In this document: positions 51,964 through 60,493 of the stretch, one piece after another
Layout of the letters: each line of letters begins with the position of its first letter
Position numbering within the stretch: position 1 is the stretch's first letter
Assembly (NCBI RefSeq): GCF_001426545.1
Contig: NZ_LMEZ01000004.1
Coordinates: 124,001-188,000, forward strand
Source of the DNA: Mycobacterium sp. Root135
GTDB taxonomy: Bacteria > Actinomycetota > Actinomycetes > Mycobacteriales > Mycobacteriaceae
DNA: 64,000 nucleotides
Direction of reading: 5' to 3'
Program-made: the position numbers and the translations under genes
Notes under the pieces: generated by a model
Databases searched by the model: none
What the model saw: only the letters and a program-made list of their open reading frames with translations
What the model was told of the DNA's origin: nothing

Positions 51964-52992
51964 CTACGCGCCGCTCCGCAACCGCTGACTCCCCAAACCG
52001 GCCCGATACTGCCGCGGCGTCATCCCGAACCATCGTCGGCAGGAACGGTTCAACGCGCTCTGTTCGGAGTAGCCGAGGAGGCCGGCGACGTGCCCCAGAG
52101 TCAGGTCGGGTTCGGCGAGATACCGGCCGGCGTGTGCTCGCCGTTCCGCCTCGATGACCTGCTGGCAGGACGTGCCCTCCTCCGCGAGGCGGCGCTGCAA
52201 CGTCCTGGGGTGCATCGCGAGTTCGCTTGCGATCACCTCGACGCTGCATTGTCCTGTCGGAAGCAGGTTTCCGGCGAGATCCGCCACTCGCTGGGACAGC
52301 CGCGCCGCCGGCGGCAGATAGCGAGCGTCGAGGTACTTCCTGGCAATCCGCCTGGTTGCCGTGTCCGCACCCTCGATGGTCGTCGCAGCAAGCTCAGCGG
52401 AAAGCTCGAAGCCACACCAGGTTTGACCGAATCGCACCGGACACCCCAGCGCCTCCTGATACGCCGCGTCGGCACCCATCTGCGCGTGCAGGAAGGACAC
52501 CGAGGCGGGCACGGCGCCCGGGCCGCCCAGCGTCTGGATGATGCGCACGGCGACTGCCATGCCAACCTCGTAGCCCTGCGCCAACTCCGGGAGCTGACAT
52601 TCGGTCGCTTCGAAGGCAAACGCGACGTCGGGCCCCGTGGACCACGGCGCCCGCGCCAACCGGAGCGCCGGTGAGTGCACGTAGAGGTAGCGCGCGATCG
52701 CATCCGCGGCGTCGAGCACGGTGCGCGCGTTGCGGGCGACGACCGCAATGGGACCCAGGACGTCCAACCCTCGCCATTTGGACAGGCGCAAACCGAAGTC
52801 GGGGCAACTCAATTCGTCGGCGCTGGCCGCCAGCATGTGAACGTAGGCGTCGAAGCTGATGAACGCGCCCTCCTGCGCGTCGGCGTCGCGGGGAATGCCA
52901 AACCGTGACAGGAACTGGTTCGCGTCACCTCCGAGTTGGTGGACCAACTCGCGATATCCCCACAGCGCGGTCGCACGGATGAGACTGCCCAT
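51964..52992 (-). CDS. AraC-family transcriptional regulator
   Basis: This 342-residue regulator has an N-terminal arabinose-binding-type (Arabinose_bd) domain and a C-terminal AraC double helix-turn-helix (SVEVIASELAMHPRTLQRRL, then LGHVAGLLGYSEQSALNRS and FGMTPRQYRAG). Members of this OruR-like group often control oxidative or lipid catabolism genes. ATG 52992 has AAGGAG 9 nt upstream. The promoter is visible (see 53015-53042). The target genes are not evident from the neighbours. Confidence 0.88.
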   Translation of the reverse strand: MGSLIRATALWGYRELVHQLGGDANQFLSRFGIPRDADAQEGAFISFDAYVHMLAASADELSCPDFGLRLSKWRGLDVLGPIAVVARNARTVLDAADAIARYLYVHSPALRLARAPWSTGPDVAFAFEATECQLPELAQGYEVGMAVAVRIIQTLGGPGAVPASVSFLHAQMGADAAYQEALGCPVRFGQTWCGFELSAELAATTIEGADTATRRIARKYLDARYLPPAARLSQRVADLAGNLLPTGQCSVEVIASELAMHPRTLQRRLAEEGTSCQQVIEAERRAHAGRYLAEPDLTLGHVAGLLGYSEQSALNRSCRRWFGMTPRQYRAGLGSQRLRSGA

Positions 52993-53014
52993 ACCCGTCG
53001 CTCCTTGTCGGGAA

Positions 53015-53042
53015 ATGATAAAAGTGTGTCGCAGAACGTCAA
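53015..53042 (-). promoter_or_regulatory. SigA-type promoter of the AraC gene
   Basis: On the minus strand TTGACG (53042-53037) and TATCAT (53020-53015) are separated by 16 nt, close to the housekeeping consensus. They lie 23 nt before the start codon. Confidence 0.55.
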
Positions 53043-53116
53043 GACGCGCCAGTACCCCACCGACCATCCTTGAGGTAGAACTTCTGCGGCACCGCAGGGT
53101 TGACCCAAGGAAGGCC

Positions 53117-53248
53117 ATGAACGCACTCCGTCCCGACGAACCCGCCACCGCTCGTCCGGTGACGCTCGAGACGCAGGTGCATCGCATCGGCCGCCGCTTC
53201 TGGCCCTACATTCAGGACCCTCCGACCGTCATCCGGCCGGCCGTCTAG
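53117..53248 (+). CDS. Possible small protein of 43 residues
   Basis: This short frame starts at ATG 53117 with AAGGAAGG just upstream. It encodes a Pro/Arg-rich peptide ending PYIQDPPTVIRPAV. No family is recognised. It lies in the 400-nt gap between the AraC gene and the small HTH gene. The good ribosome site is the main support, and it may be chance. Otherwise 53043-53393 holds nothing I can identify. Confidence 0.35.
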   Translation: MNALRPDEPATARPVTLETQVHRIGRRFWPYIQDPPTVIRPAV

Positions 53249-53393
53249 AACTCGCACGCGAACGCCGTCGTCGGCGATTCGCCCACGCTCAGTCGACCTC
53301 GTCCTGAGCCGCGCCCACTCACCATTTACGAGCACCGCTGCCGCGGTGCCCACGTCACCCCCGGCACGTGCCTGGGGAATCGCAGGAGCAGAC

Positions 53394-53672
53394 ATGGATA
53401 CCCCACGCCGAAAGAACAAGTCCCACATCGTATGGACCGCCGAACACGACACAGCACTGAGACGACTGGCAGACGCCGCAAGCGAGGTCAAGAAGGCCGA
53501 CACCACCGCCTCCCGGCGGCAACTCAGATCAGCGGTCGACGCCGCCCGCGACGTGGGTGTCGGCTGGACCAAGATCGGTGACACCCTCGGAATCGCTTCC
53601 GGTAACGCCTATCACCGTTACCGGAAGCGCGCGGACCAGCAGCGGTGCGACGCGAATGGGGCCCAGGGCTGA
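53394..53672 (+). CDS. Small helix-turn-helix-like protein
   Basis: This 92-residue basic protein ends in a likely helix-turn-helix: VGWTKIGDTLGIASGNAYHRYRKR by position (about 57-80) resembles the sigma/AsnC-type HTH of actinobacterial homeodomain-like proteins. The N-terminal half is a charged helix (HDTALRRLADAASEVKKAD). ATG 53394 has AGGAG 6 nt upstream. It probably binds DNA, with unknown targets. Confidence 0.65.
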   Translation: MDTPRRKNKSHIVWTAEHDTALRRLADAASEVKKADTTASRRQLRSAVDAARDVGVGWTKIGDTLGIASGNAYHRYRKRADQQRCDANGAQG

Positions 53673-53837
53673 GCACTGTCACACTTCTGCGCTACATTCT
53701 GTTTGAGGGGTTGACCACCGGTTCCCGGACGTCGGTAAGCCAGTCGTCAATCCCGTTCGCGGCCCGATGATTTCGGCGAGCTGCTGATCGACGTGCTCTG
53801 CGCGACGGAGCCGGAGGCCCCAACAGAAGGAGACGCC

Positions 53838-54830
53838 ATGCCCGCGTCCGCAGAGTCCACCGCCAGGTTCGACGAGAAGGGTTACGACGTCATCGGCGAC
53901 GTCCACGGCTGCGCGACCGAGCTGACGGTACTTCTGGACCGTTTGGGCTATCGGGCGAACCCGTCGAGCGGCGCATACGAGCATCCGACCCGGCACGCCA
54001 TCTTCGTCGGCGACCTGGTCGACCGAGGGCCCGCCCAACTGGAGGTGCTGCGGATCGTCAAGGGCATGGTCGACGCCGGGAGCGCCCAGATCGTCATGGG
54101 CAACCACGAATTCAACGCCATTGCCTACGACACCCCTTCACCCGATGGCGGGTTTCTCCGGCCGCACACCGAGAAGAACACTGGTCAACACCAGGCGTTC
54201 CTCGACCAGGTCGACGGCGACACCCGCACCGAGTACCTCGACTGGTTCACGACACTGCCGCTGTGGCTGGACCTCGGCGGTCTGCGGGTGGTGCACGCCT
54301 GCTGGCACGAACCGTCGATGCGAGTCATCGAGGAGGTGCTGGGGGCGAACCGGTTCACGTCACGTGATCAGCTCGTCCGAGCGACGGCGAAGGGCGATCC
54401 CCTCTACGAGGCCGTCGAGGTACTCCTTAAGGGGCCGGAGATCGACCTCGTCGGGCATGGGCAGCAGCCGTACTTCGACAAGGACGGCAACGGGCGCATC
54501 CGAGCGAGGGTGGCGTGGTGGGACGACGGCGCCACGACCCTCCGCGCGCTGGCCGTTATGGGCACGAACTTCAAAACCGTTGACGGCGAGCCGTATCCGC
54601 TACTTCCCGACGCCGAGGTGGAGGCTGGCGATCAGTCCTACTCCTATCGCGGAGACGTGCCGGTCTTCTACGGCCACTACTGGCGCGAGGGACGACCGCA
54701 GCGCGGAGTCGACTTCACCGATCGCACCGCATGTGTGGACTTCAGCGCGGTCAAGTCCGGCGCGCTGGTCGCCTACCGGTGGAGCGGCGAGCGGGAGATC
54801 CGCGAGGATCACTACGTGAACGTGAGGTGA
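53838..54830 (+). CDS. Metallophosphoesterase (ApaH/PrpE-like)
   Basis: This 330-residue calcineurin-type phosphoesterase has its metal-binding motifs in order: DVIGDVHGC, FVGDLVDRGP, MGNHEFN, and later His residues in VVHACWHEP and VFYGHYW. These resemble diadenosine tetraphosphate hydrolases and protein phosphatases of the ApaH/PrpE group. It is cytoplasmic, without a signal peptide. ATG 53838 has AAGGAG 6 nt upstream. A GC-rich hairpin follows the gene. Confidence 0.88.
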   Translation: MPASAESTARFDEKGYDVIGDVHGCATELTVLLDRLGYRANPSSGAYEHPTRHAIFVGDLVDRGPAQLEVLRIVKGMVDAGSAQIVMGNHEFNAIAYDTPSPDGGFLRPHTEKNTGQHQAFLDQVDGDTRTEYLDWFTTLPLWLDLGGLRVVHACWHEPSMRVIEEVLGANRFTSRDQLVRATAKGDPLYEAVEVLLKGPEIDLVGHGQQPYFDKDGNGRIRARVAWWDDGATTLRALAVMGTNFKTVDGEPYPLLPDAEVEAGDQSYSYRGDVPVFYGHYWREGRPQRGVDFTDRTACVDFSAVKSGALVAYRWSGEREIREDHYVNVR

Positions 54831-54851
54831 GGGCCGCGGCGGATGGCAGAA

Positions 54852-54881
54852 CGGCCGCCTCGCGTAGTCGCGAGACGGCCG
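54852..54881. terminator. GC-rich hairpin terminator between convergent genes
   Basis: A 13-bp stem with one mismatch (CGGCCGCCTCGCG at 54852-54864 against CGCGAGACGGCCG at 54869-54881) closes a TAGT loop. It lies between the phosphoesterase and collagen-like genes. No T-tract follows, as usual for mycobacterial stems. Confidence 0.65.
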
Positions 54882-54900
54882 CCCCTTCAATCAGGTCGGT

Positions 54901-55593
54901 TTACAGCGGGATCCAGATTCCGAAGAAGTAGAAGCCCCAGGCGTTGAAATTGGGCTCCCAGATCGGGGTCTCGTTATAACCCCAGTAGTTGACGGGCCCG
55001 TAGTTCCAGAACGCACCCGGAGGCGGCAGCGGCCGGTCCCAGCCGGCCCGCGGCGGTGCTCCCCATCCCCACGGCGCTGGTCCGCCACCCCACGGCGCGT
55101 CGCGCCAGCCACCGAACGCGTCCGGGGGCCGCGGACCCCAGTCGTGACCGTCCGGTCCACGGTTGTCTCCCGGTCCGCCGGGGCCACGGAAGTCGCCGGG
55201 TCCACCGGGTCCACGAGGTCCACCGGGCCCGCGGTCGTCGCCAGGACCACCGGGACCACGGAAGTCTCCAGGTCCGCCCGGCCCGCGGAAGTCACCAGGT
55301 CCGCCGGGGCCACCTGGGCCGCCAGGTCCACGGTCGTTTCCGGGCCCACCCGGCCCGCGGAAATCAGCTGGTCCACCCGGACCACCTCCACCCGGCCCAC
55401 CCGGGCCACGGGGTCCCTGCGGGCCACCCGGTCCACCTCCACCTGGGCCAGGCCCTCCCGCACAGAACGGCGGCTGGCAACCTCCGCCACCACCGCCAGG
55501 AGCCGCGAAGGCGACCCCTGAACTGCCCGAGATGAGGGCCAGCCCGATCCCGCCGGCAAAGGTCACCCCTGCGACGGCTTTCTTGAGGTTCAT
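54901..55593 (-). CDS. Secreted collagen-like Gly/Pro-rich protein
   Basis: This 230-residue exported protein has a signal peptide ([20 protein letters not shown], then GSSGVAFA), a two-Cys segment (CQPPFCAG) and about 90 residues of collagen-like repeats built from GPGGPGD and FRGPGGPG units. The C-terminal 80 residues are rich in Trp, Tyr, Pro and Asn ([20 protein letters not shown]). AAGGAG lies 8 nt before ATG 55593, which is therefore preferred over ATG 55599. The function is unknown, possibly surface or wall-associated. Repeat length is likely to vary between strains. Confidence 0.82.
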   Translation of the reverse strand: MNLKKAVAGVTFAGGIGLALISGSSGVAFAAPGGGGGGCQPPFCAGGPGPGGGGPGGPQGPRGPGGPGGGGPGGPADFRGPGGPGNDRGPGGPGGPGGPGDFRGPGGPGDFRGPGGPGDDRGPGGPRGPGGPGDFRGPGGPGDNRGPDGHDWGPRPPDAFGGWRDAPWGGGPAPWGWGAPPRAGWDRPLPPPGAFWNYGPVNYWGYNETPIWEPNFNAWGFYFFGIWIPL

Positions 55594-55611
55594 CGTCATT
55601 GCTCCTTAGTC

Positions 55612-55627
55612 CGGAGCGGTTGCTCCG
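55612..55627. promoter_or_regulatory. Hairpin in the leader of the collagen-like gene
   Basis: CGGAGC (55612-55617) and GCTCCG (55622-55627) form a perfect 6-bp stem with a 4-nt loop just upstream of the ribosome site, so it could affect translation. The rest of the gap to 55782 shows nothing else. Confidence 0.3.
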
Positions 55628-55782
55628 AGTCACCCGACCCAAAGAAACACTACATAGCCAAGCTATGATTTATTCCGGTGCCGGCTGTGGGGCGACTGCC
55701 AGGCGCAGTGCGCGTGCCCGGGCCGACGCGCGTCACTTGGCAAGCGAAAGAGCACTTCAGCGGTACAGAATCGGGGGCAACC

Positions 55783-56376
55783 CTACCCCTCGATCACACC
55801 ACTCACGAATGCCTGACACGTCTCGCGCATCGTCGCCAGGGTCATGCTCGACGACTCCAGCAGCACCTGCACTGCCAGCCCGTCGAGCATGCCAATCAGC
55901 ATGTTGGCCAACAACACCGGATCTCCGGCCCGAGCCGTGCCCTCGCCCTGCGCCGCACCGATCACTCCGGCGACGACGTCGCGCCACTGGCCGTAGAGCC
56001 GTTCGTTGATCTCCTGCAGCACGGGGTCGCGGCTGCCCTCCGCCCACAGCGCGAGCCACACCTTCCACGCGCGCACCGAGAGGTCGTCACTGGGCAGGTA
56101 CGAGTCGACCAGGTCGTGCAGGATCGCCAGGCTGTCCTTGCCCGACGCCAGCAGCTCGTGCCGCCGGGCCAGGGAATCCGTCAGGTTGAACTCGAACGCC
56201 GCGGTGATGACGTCCTTCTTCGTCTCGAAGTAGTAATGGATCGTCCCCGAACTCACACCGGCCTGCTTCGAGACGTCGGACAATCGCAGGGCCGGCACGC
56301 CCATCGACGCGATCGCCGCACACGCCGCGGCGAGGATCTGCGGTCGCCGCTCGGCTTCCACGCTGGGACGCGGCAT
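55783..56376 (-). CDS. TetR-family repressor of the amine-oxidase/NCS1 locus
   Basis: This 197-residue regulator has the helix-turn-helix MGVPALRLSDVSKQAGVSSG, then TIHYYFETKKDV, and a TetR ligand domain. ATG 56376 has GGAGGG about 6 nt upstream. It is the last gene of the minus-strand catabolic operon. A 20-bp site 51 nt upstream matches two sites in the divergent promoter region at 61886-61984, so it very likely controls its own gene, the operon and the permease. The ligand is unknown, perhaps an acyl-CoA intermediate of the pathway. Confidence 0.9.
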   Translation of the reverse strand: MPRPSVEAERRPQILAAACAAIASMGVPALRLSDVSKQAGVSSGTIHYYFETKKDVITAAFEFNLTDSLARRHELLASGKDSLAILHDLVDSYLPSDDLSVRAWKVWLALWAEGSRDPVLQEINERLYGQWRDVVAGVIGAAQGEGTARAGDPVLLANMLIGMLDGLAVQVLLESSSMTLATMRETCQAFVSGVIEG

Positions 56377-56427
56377 CGGGGCCCTCCGGTCGGCTGGTGC
56401 TACTGGCGCTCCGATCGTACAAGTCCG

Positions 56428-56447
56428 TTGACTGGCGGGCCGGTCAA
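56428..56447. promoter_or_regulatory. TetR operator, site 1 (before the TetR gene)
   Basis: TTGACTGGCGGGCCGGTCAA is a 20-bp palindrome with 8 of 10 pairs matched, between the acyl-CoA dehydrogenase stop and the TetR start. Its first ten bases equal those of site 2 at 61905-61896 read on the minus strand. Confidence 0.75.
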
Positions 56448-56449
56448 CT

Positions 56450-57625
56450 TCAGCCCAGGTTGCGGGAGATCACCAGCTTCATGATGTCGCTGGTGCCCTC
56501 CTCGATCTCCTCCAGCTTGGCGTCGCGCATCCACTGCTCCACGGGGTACTCACGTGAATAGCCCCATCCGCCAAGGGTTTGCACCGCTGCGTGGGTGACG
56601 AACATCGCCGTCTCCGACGCGGTCAGCTTCGCCATCGCGGCGATTCCGCGGGCCGGGGCACCGCTGTCGATGATCCGAGCGGCGTGCAACACCAACAGGC
56701 GCGCCGCCTCGATGCGGGTGGCCATGTCGGCGAGCCGGAACGCCACGGCCTGGTGCTCGACGATCGCCACGCCGAATTGCTTGCGCGTCTTCGCGTACTC
56801 CAGGGCGTATTCGTACGCCGCCCGCGCCGCGCCGACCGCGGCCGCACCGAGCACCACCCGGGAGATGTCGAACGTCCCCATCAGCCCGTAGAAGCCCTGC
56901 CCCTCCTCACCGAGGCGGTCCTCCTCGGGCACGAAGACGTCGTCGAGGAAGATCTCGCGGCACACGATGGCGCGTTGGCCCATCTTCTTCATCGGCTCGC
57001 CGAAGCTCAGACCCTCGGTGTCCTTGTCCAGGAGGAACGCCGAGATGCCCCCCGAGCGCTTGGTGGTGTCGGTCTTGGCGAACACCACGTAGAACTCCGC
57101 GGCGCCGGCGTTGGAGATCCAGGCCTTCTGCCCGTTGATGCGGTAGCCGCCGTCGACCCGGGTGGCGGTCGTGACGATAGAGGCTGCGTCCGAACCGGAT
57201 TCGGGTTCGGTGGTGGCCAGTGAGGTCATCACGGCCTTGGGTCCAGTCAGCGGTGTCAGCCACCGCTTCTTCTGCTCCTCGGTGCCCAACACCATGATGG
57301 GGTCGGAGAAGAAGCCGTTGGAGCACACCAGGTTTCCGATGCCGGGGTCGCCCCAGCACAGCTCTTCTTGCACCAGGCACTGGGTGAAGACGTCGGTGAA
57401 ACCGCCGCCGCCGAACTCCTCGGGGATCATGAAGTCGGTGATGCCGACGGCGGCGGCCTTGGCGAAGATGTCGACCGGGGTCACGACGTCGGCCTCGTCG
57501 ACCTCACGGCCCCGAGGCCGGATCTCCTTGGCCGCGAAGTCGTGGCACAGTTCCACGATTTGGCGCTGCTCGTCGGTGAGCGGCCAGGCCGGGATGTTGG
57601 TGGTGGGGTTGGTGGCGATGGCCAT
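56450..57625 (-). CDS. Acyl-CoA dehydrogenase
   Basis: This 391-residue FAD enzyme oxidises an acyl-CoA to the 2,3-enoyl-CoA. It shows the signatures MTSLATTEPESGSDAAS, INGQKAWISNAGAAEF, the QTLGGWGYSREYPVEQWMRD helix and the C-terminal EEGTSDIMKLVISR. A catalytic Glu in this subgroup is expected near the GWGYSREYPVE stretch. ATG 57625 has GAGGAG 8 nt upstream. It follows the SDR gene by 28 bp in the TetR-controlled operon. Confidence 0.93.
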   Translation of the reverse strand: MAIATNPTTNIPAWPLTDEQRQIVELCHDFAAKEIRPRGREVDEADVVTPVDIFAKAAAVGITDFMIPEEFGGGGFTDVFTQCLVQEELCWGDPGIGNLVCSNGFFSDPIMVLGTEEQKKRWLTPLTGPKAVMTSLATTEPESGSDAASIVTTATRVDGGYRINGQKAWISNAGAAEFYVVFAKTDTTKRSGGISAFLLDKDTEGLSFGEPMKKMGQRAIVCREIFLDDVFVPEEDRLGEEGQGFYGLMGTFDISRVVLGAAAVGAARAAYEYALEYAKTRKQFGVAIVEHQAVAFRLADMATRIEAARLLVLHAARIIDSGAPARGIAAMAKLTASETAMFVTHAAVQTLGGWGYSREYPVEQWMRDAKLEEIEEGTSDIMKLVISRNLG

Positions 57626-57653
57626 GTTCGTTCTCCTCGGTGTGCTGAAAGTG

Positions 57654-58466
57654 CTAGGTGCGCTTGGATGAATCGGTGTAGAGGGACTTGCCGAGCCACT
57701 GACCGCCGTCGACGACCAGCACCTCTCCGGTGACGTAGCCCGCGCGGTCGCCGAGCAGGAACGCCGCCGACTCGGCGATCTCCTCCGGTGCGGCGAACCG
57801 GTTGGCCGGAACGCTGGCCAGGACCTCGCGGCGGGCTTCCGGGTTGCCCCACAGCGCAGCCCCGGCGCCCTCGGTCTCGGTGGGACCGGGAGCCAGGCAG
57901 TTCACGCGGACTCCCCGGCCGCCCCATTCGACGGCCAACGTGCGGGCCATCGCGACGACGCCGCCCTTGGCCGCCGCGCTGTGCACCGTGCCGGGATGGC
58001 CGTGCCAGGCGTAGCTCGCGATGACGTTGACGATCGAACCGCTGCCCTGCGCCAACATGTGCCGGGCGACGGCATGCGTGCAGTAGTACGTGCCGTTGAG
58101 CACGATGTCGGTGACCGCCTTCCAGCCGCCCGGCGACAGGTCCTCGGACGGGACGACGAAGTTGCCCGCCGCGTTGTTCACCAGCGCGTCGATCCGGCCG
58201 TGGGTGTCGAACAGGGCGTCGACGGCCGCCGCGACTCCGGCGTGGTCGCGAACGTCGCACACCACCGCCTCGGCCGATCCGCCGGCGTCGACGATGCGTC
58301 GCACCGTCTCGTCGAGGGCCTCCTGCCGACGGCCCAGCACCGCGACGGTGCCGCCCGCCCGGGCCCACCGCTCGGCAATGGCGCGTCCGATGCCCGACCC
58401 GCCGCCGGTGACGAGAGCAACGCGACCGGCGAACTCGGCCGACAGGTCCAGGGTGAACTGGGTCAT
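57654..58466 (-). CDS. Short-chain dehydrogenase/reductase (2,4-dienoyl-CoA reductase-like)
   Basis: This 270-residue NAD(P)-dependent enzyme has the cofactor motif TGGGSGIGRAIAERW and NNAAGNF. In the catalytic region the usual Tyr-x-x-x-Lys reads HSAAAKGG, so the Tyr of the SDR triad is replaced, as in 2,4-dienoyl-CoA reductases. It probably acts on an unsaturated acyl-CoA made by the neighbouring dehydrogenase. ATG 58466 overlaps the CoA-ligase stop by ATGA. Confidence 0.88.
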   Translation of the reverse strand: MTQFTLDLSAEFAGRVALVTGGGSGIGRAIAERWARAGGTVAVLGRRQEALDETVRRIVDAGGSAEAVVCDVRDHAGVAAAVDALFDTHGRIDALVNNAAGNFVVPSEDLSPGGWKAVTDIVLNGTYYCTHAVARHMLAQGSGSIVNVIASYAWHGHPGTVHSAAAKGGVVAMARTLAVEWGGRGVRVNCLAPGPTETEGAGAALWGNPEARREVLASVPANRFAAPEEIAESAAFLLGDRAGYVTGEVLVVDGGQWLGKSLYTDSSKRT

Positions 58467-60493
58467 GATGCGTTGTCTCCCATGATGAGTCCGTCCACGG
58501 CGAGGACGCCGCTGGCGGTCACCCGCACCGGGTTGAGTTCGATCTCGGCGATGTCGCGGCGGTGCGCGACGAGGTGGGACACCGACACCACCAGCTCCGC
58601 GAGCGCGGCCACGTCGACGGGCGGTCGTCCGCGCCAGCCGTGAAGCAGCGGCGCGCAGCGCAGACCTTCGAGCATGGACGTCGCCGTGGCGTGGGTCACC
58701 GGTGCGCACTCCATCCGGACGTCCCGGTGAATCTCGGTGTCGGTGCCGCCCGCCCCCACGACGACCACGGCTCCAAGCTGGGGATCCCGGCGTCCGGCGA
58801 CGAGGATTTCGACGGCGGCGGCCCGGGTGTCGTGTTCCTCGACGACGTAGTCGCCGTCGCCGAGGCGATCCCGCATGTCGTCGAACGCGGCCGACAACTG
58901 TTCGGGCCCAGCGATATTCACGACGACGCCACCGACTTCGCTCTTGTGCTCCAGCCAACCGGCCTTGAGCACGTAGGGCGACTGCAGGTGACGCGTCGCC
59001 TCGGCCAGGTCGGCCGCCGTGCGCACCAACACACCGCGCGGGAACGGGACCCCCGCGTCGGCCAGCAGGGCACGGGCGGCCCAGTAGCCGGGCGCGACGG
59101 GCGCGTGCGACGTCATCGTCCGTATCGAGTCGGTGCGGACAGCCGTTGCCGCACGGCCGATCACGGCCAGTGAGCGCATCGCCGACTCGATGCGGTCGAA
59201 GACGGGGACGCCGCACTGCTCCAGCACCATCGCGGTCGCGGACTGCCGCGCCATGGTGTGGACGAGTACGGGTACTCCCGTGGCGCTCACCGCGGCGCCG
59301 AGCCGTTTGGCCACCGCGTGTTCCGCGTCGGCCAGGGACGCGGTGTCGTCGCCGTAGCAGCCGAAGTACCCCGTCATCACGACCGCGTCGACGTCTCCGT
59401 CGGCGATGACGCGCTCGACGAAGGCAGCGTAGTTCTGCAGATCCCGCTCGCCGGCACCGGCCAGGTCGACCGGGTTGTCACAGGCGGCACCGGCGGGCAA
59501 CTCGGCCGTCAAGGCGTCGGTGAGCGCGGGCGGGAACGTCGGAACCTCAAGTCCCGCAGCGGAGGCCACGTCAGCCGCAATGGCGCTCTGCCCACCGCTG
59601 TCTCCGACGACGGCGACTCGGCGGCCGCGGGGCCAGGGTGCCGCGAGCAGGGTCCGCGCGACATCGACGACCTCGGTGGGGGTGTCGACGCGGATCACGC
59701 CGGCGGCGCGGCAGGCGGCGTCGACCACGTCGAGCGACGACGTCAGCGAGCCGGTGTGTGTGCGGGCCAGCCGCGCGCTCGCGGCGCTCGCGCCGACCGT
59801 CAGGAGAATCGTCGGCTTGCCCGCCGCGCGCAGCCTGCCAAGGGTCTGGAACAGTGCCTCGCCGTCGGTGAAGCTCTCCAGGTACAGCGCGACGACGCGG
59901 GTGGCGTCGTGGGTGGCGAGGTCGTCGAGCAATTCGGTTGCGGTGACGTCGGATTGGTTGCCGATCGACACAAACCGGGAGATCCCGAGGCCGTGCCTGC
60001 GCCCGACGGCCACGAGTTCCGAACCGAGCTGCCCGCTCTGGGAGACCACGGCCAGCGGGCCGGGCGTCGGCCTGCCCCACATGAGCTGCAGCTCGGTGGT
60101 GGAGTCGTAGATCCCCAGGCTGTTGGTGCCGATCAGTCGGGCGCCGCGGGAGGTGATGCGGCGGGCGAGGGCGGCGTCGTCGGCGACTCCCGCCGTGATC
60201 CCGAGGAAGCCGCGCACGCCGCGGTCCAGGGACTCGTCGACCACGGCGTCGACGTGGCCTGCGGGCACGCACAGTGCGACGAGGTCCGGAGTGTGGTCGA
60301 GCGCGGCGACGCTCGTCGCGCAGGGGTGTCCGAGAACGGACGTGGATCGACTGTTGACCAACGAGATTCGGCGGCGGTGTTCGGCCTGGAGAGCCCCGGA
60401 GGCCAGCCAGTAACCCCACTTGGCGGGATCGTCGGAGGCACCGACGACGGCCACCGACGTCGGATCGCTGAAGACGGCGAGATCGGTGGTCAT
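58463..60493 (-). CDS. NDP-forming acyl-CoA synthetase (acetate-CoA ligase family)
   Basis: This 676-residue two-part enzyme joins a carboxylic acid to CoA using ATP with ADP formation. The N-terminal CoA-binding Rossmann domain reads VAVVGASDDPAKWGYW, and VVSQSGQLGSELV follows. The phosphohistidine region is RTHTGSLTSS. The C-terminal ATP-grasp-like domain has PYVLKAGWLEHKSEVGGVV and AEIELNPVRVT. Its ends overlap both neighbours by ATGA, tying it into the operon. It probably activates the acid derived from the amine oxidase product. Confidence 0.9.
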   Translation of the reverse strand: MTTDLAVFSDPTSVAVVGASDDPAKWGYWLASGALQAEHRRRISLVNSRSTSVLGHPCATSVAALDHTPDLVALCVPAGHVDAVVDESLDRGVRGFLGITAGVADDAALARRITSRGARLIGTNSLGIYDSTTELQLMWGRPTPGPLAVVSQSGQLGSELVAVGRRHGLGISRFVSIGNQSDVTATELLDDLATHDATRVVALYLESFTDGEALFQTLGRLRAAGKPTILLTVGASAASARLARTHTGSLTSSLDVVDAACRAAGVIRVDTPTEVVDVARTLLAAPWPRGRRVAVVGDSGGQSAIAADVASAAGLEVPTFPPALTDALTAELPAGAACDNPVDLAGAGERDLQNYAAFVERVIADGDVDAVVMTGYFGCYGDDTASLADAEHAVAKRLGAAVSATGVPVLVHTMARQSATAMVLEQCGVPVFDRIESAMRSLAVIGRAATAVRTDSIRTMTSHAPVAPGYWAARALLADAGVPFPRGVLVRTAADLAEATRHLQSPYVLKAGWLEHKSEVGGVVVNIAGPEQLSAAFDDMRDRLGDGDYVVEEHDTRAAAVEILVAGRRDPQLGAVVVVGAGGTDTEIHRDVRMECAPVTHATATSMLEGLRCAPLLHGWRGRPPVDVAALAELVVSVSHLVAHRRDIAEIELNPVRVTASGVLAVDGLIMGDNAS

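Noticed and set aside
55163..55609. Plus-strand collagen-like PGPPGP frame opposite the secreted protein
   Set aside because: Repeats of GGTCCACC type read as Pro/Gly on both strands. Only the minus strand has a signal peptide, ribosome site and non-repeat C-terminus.
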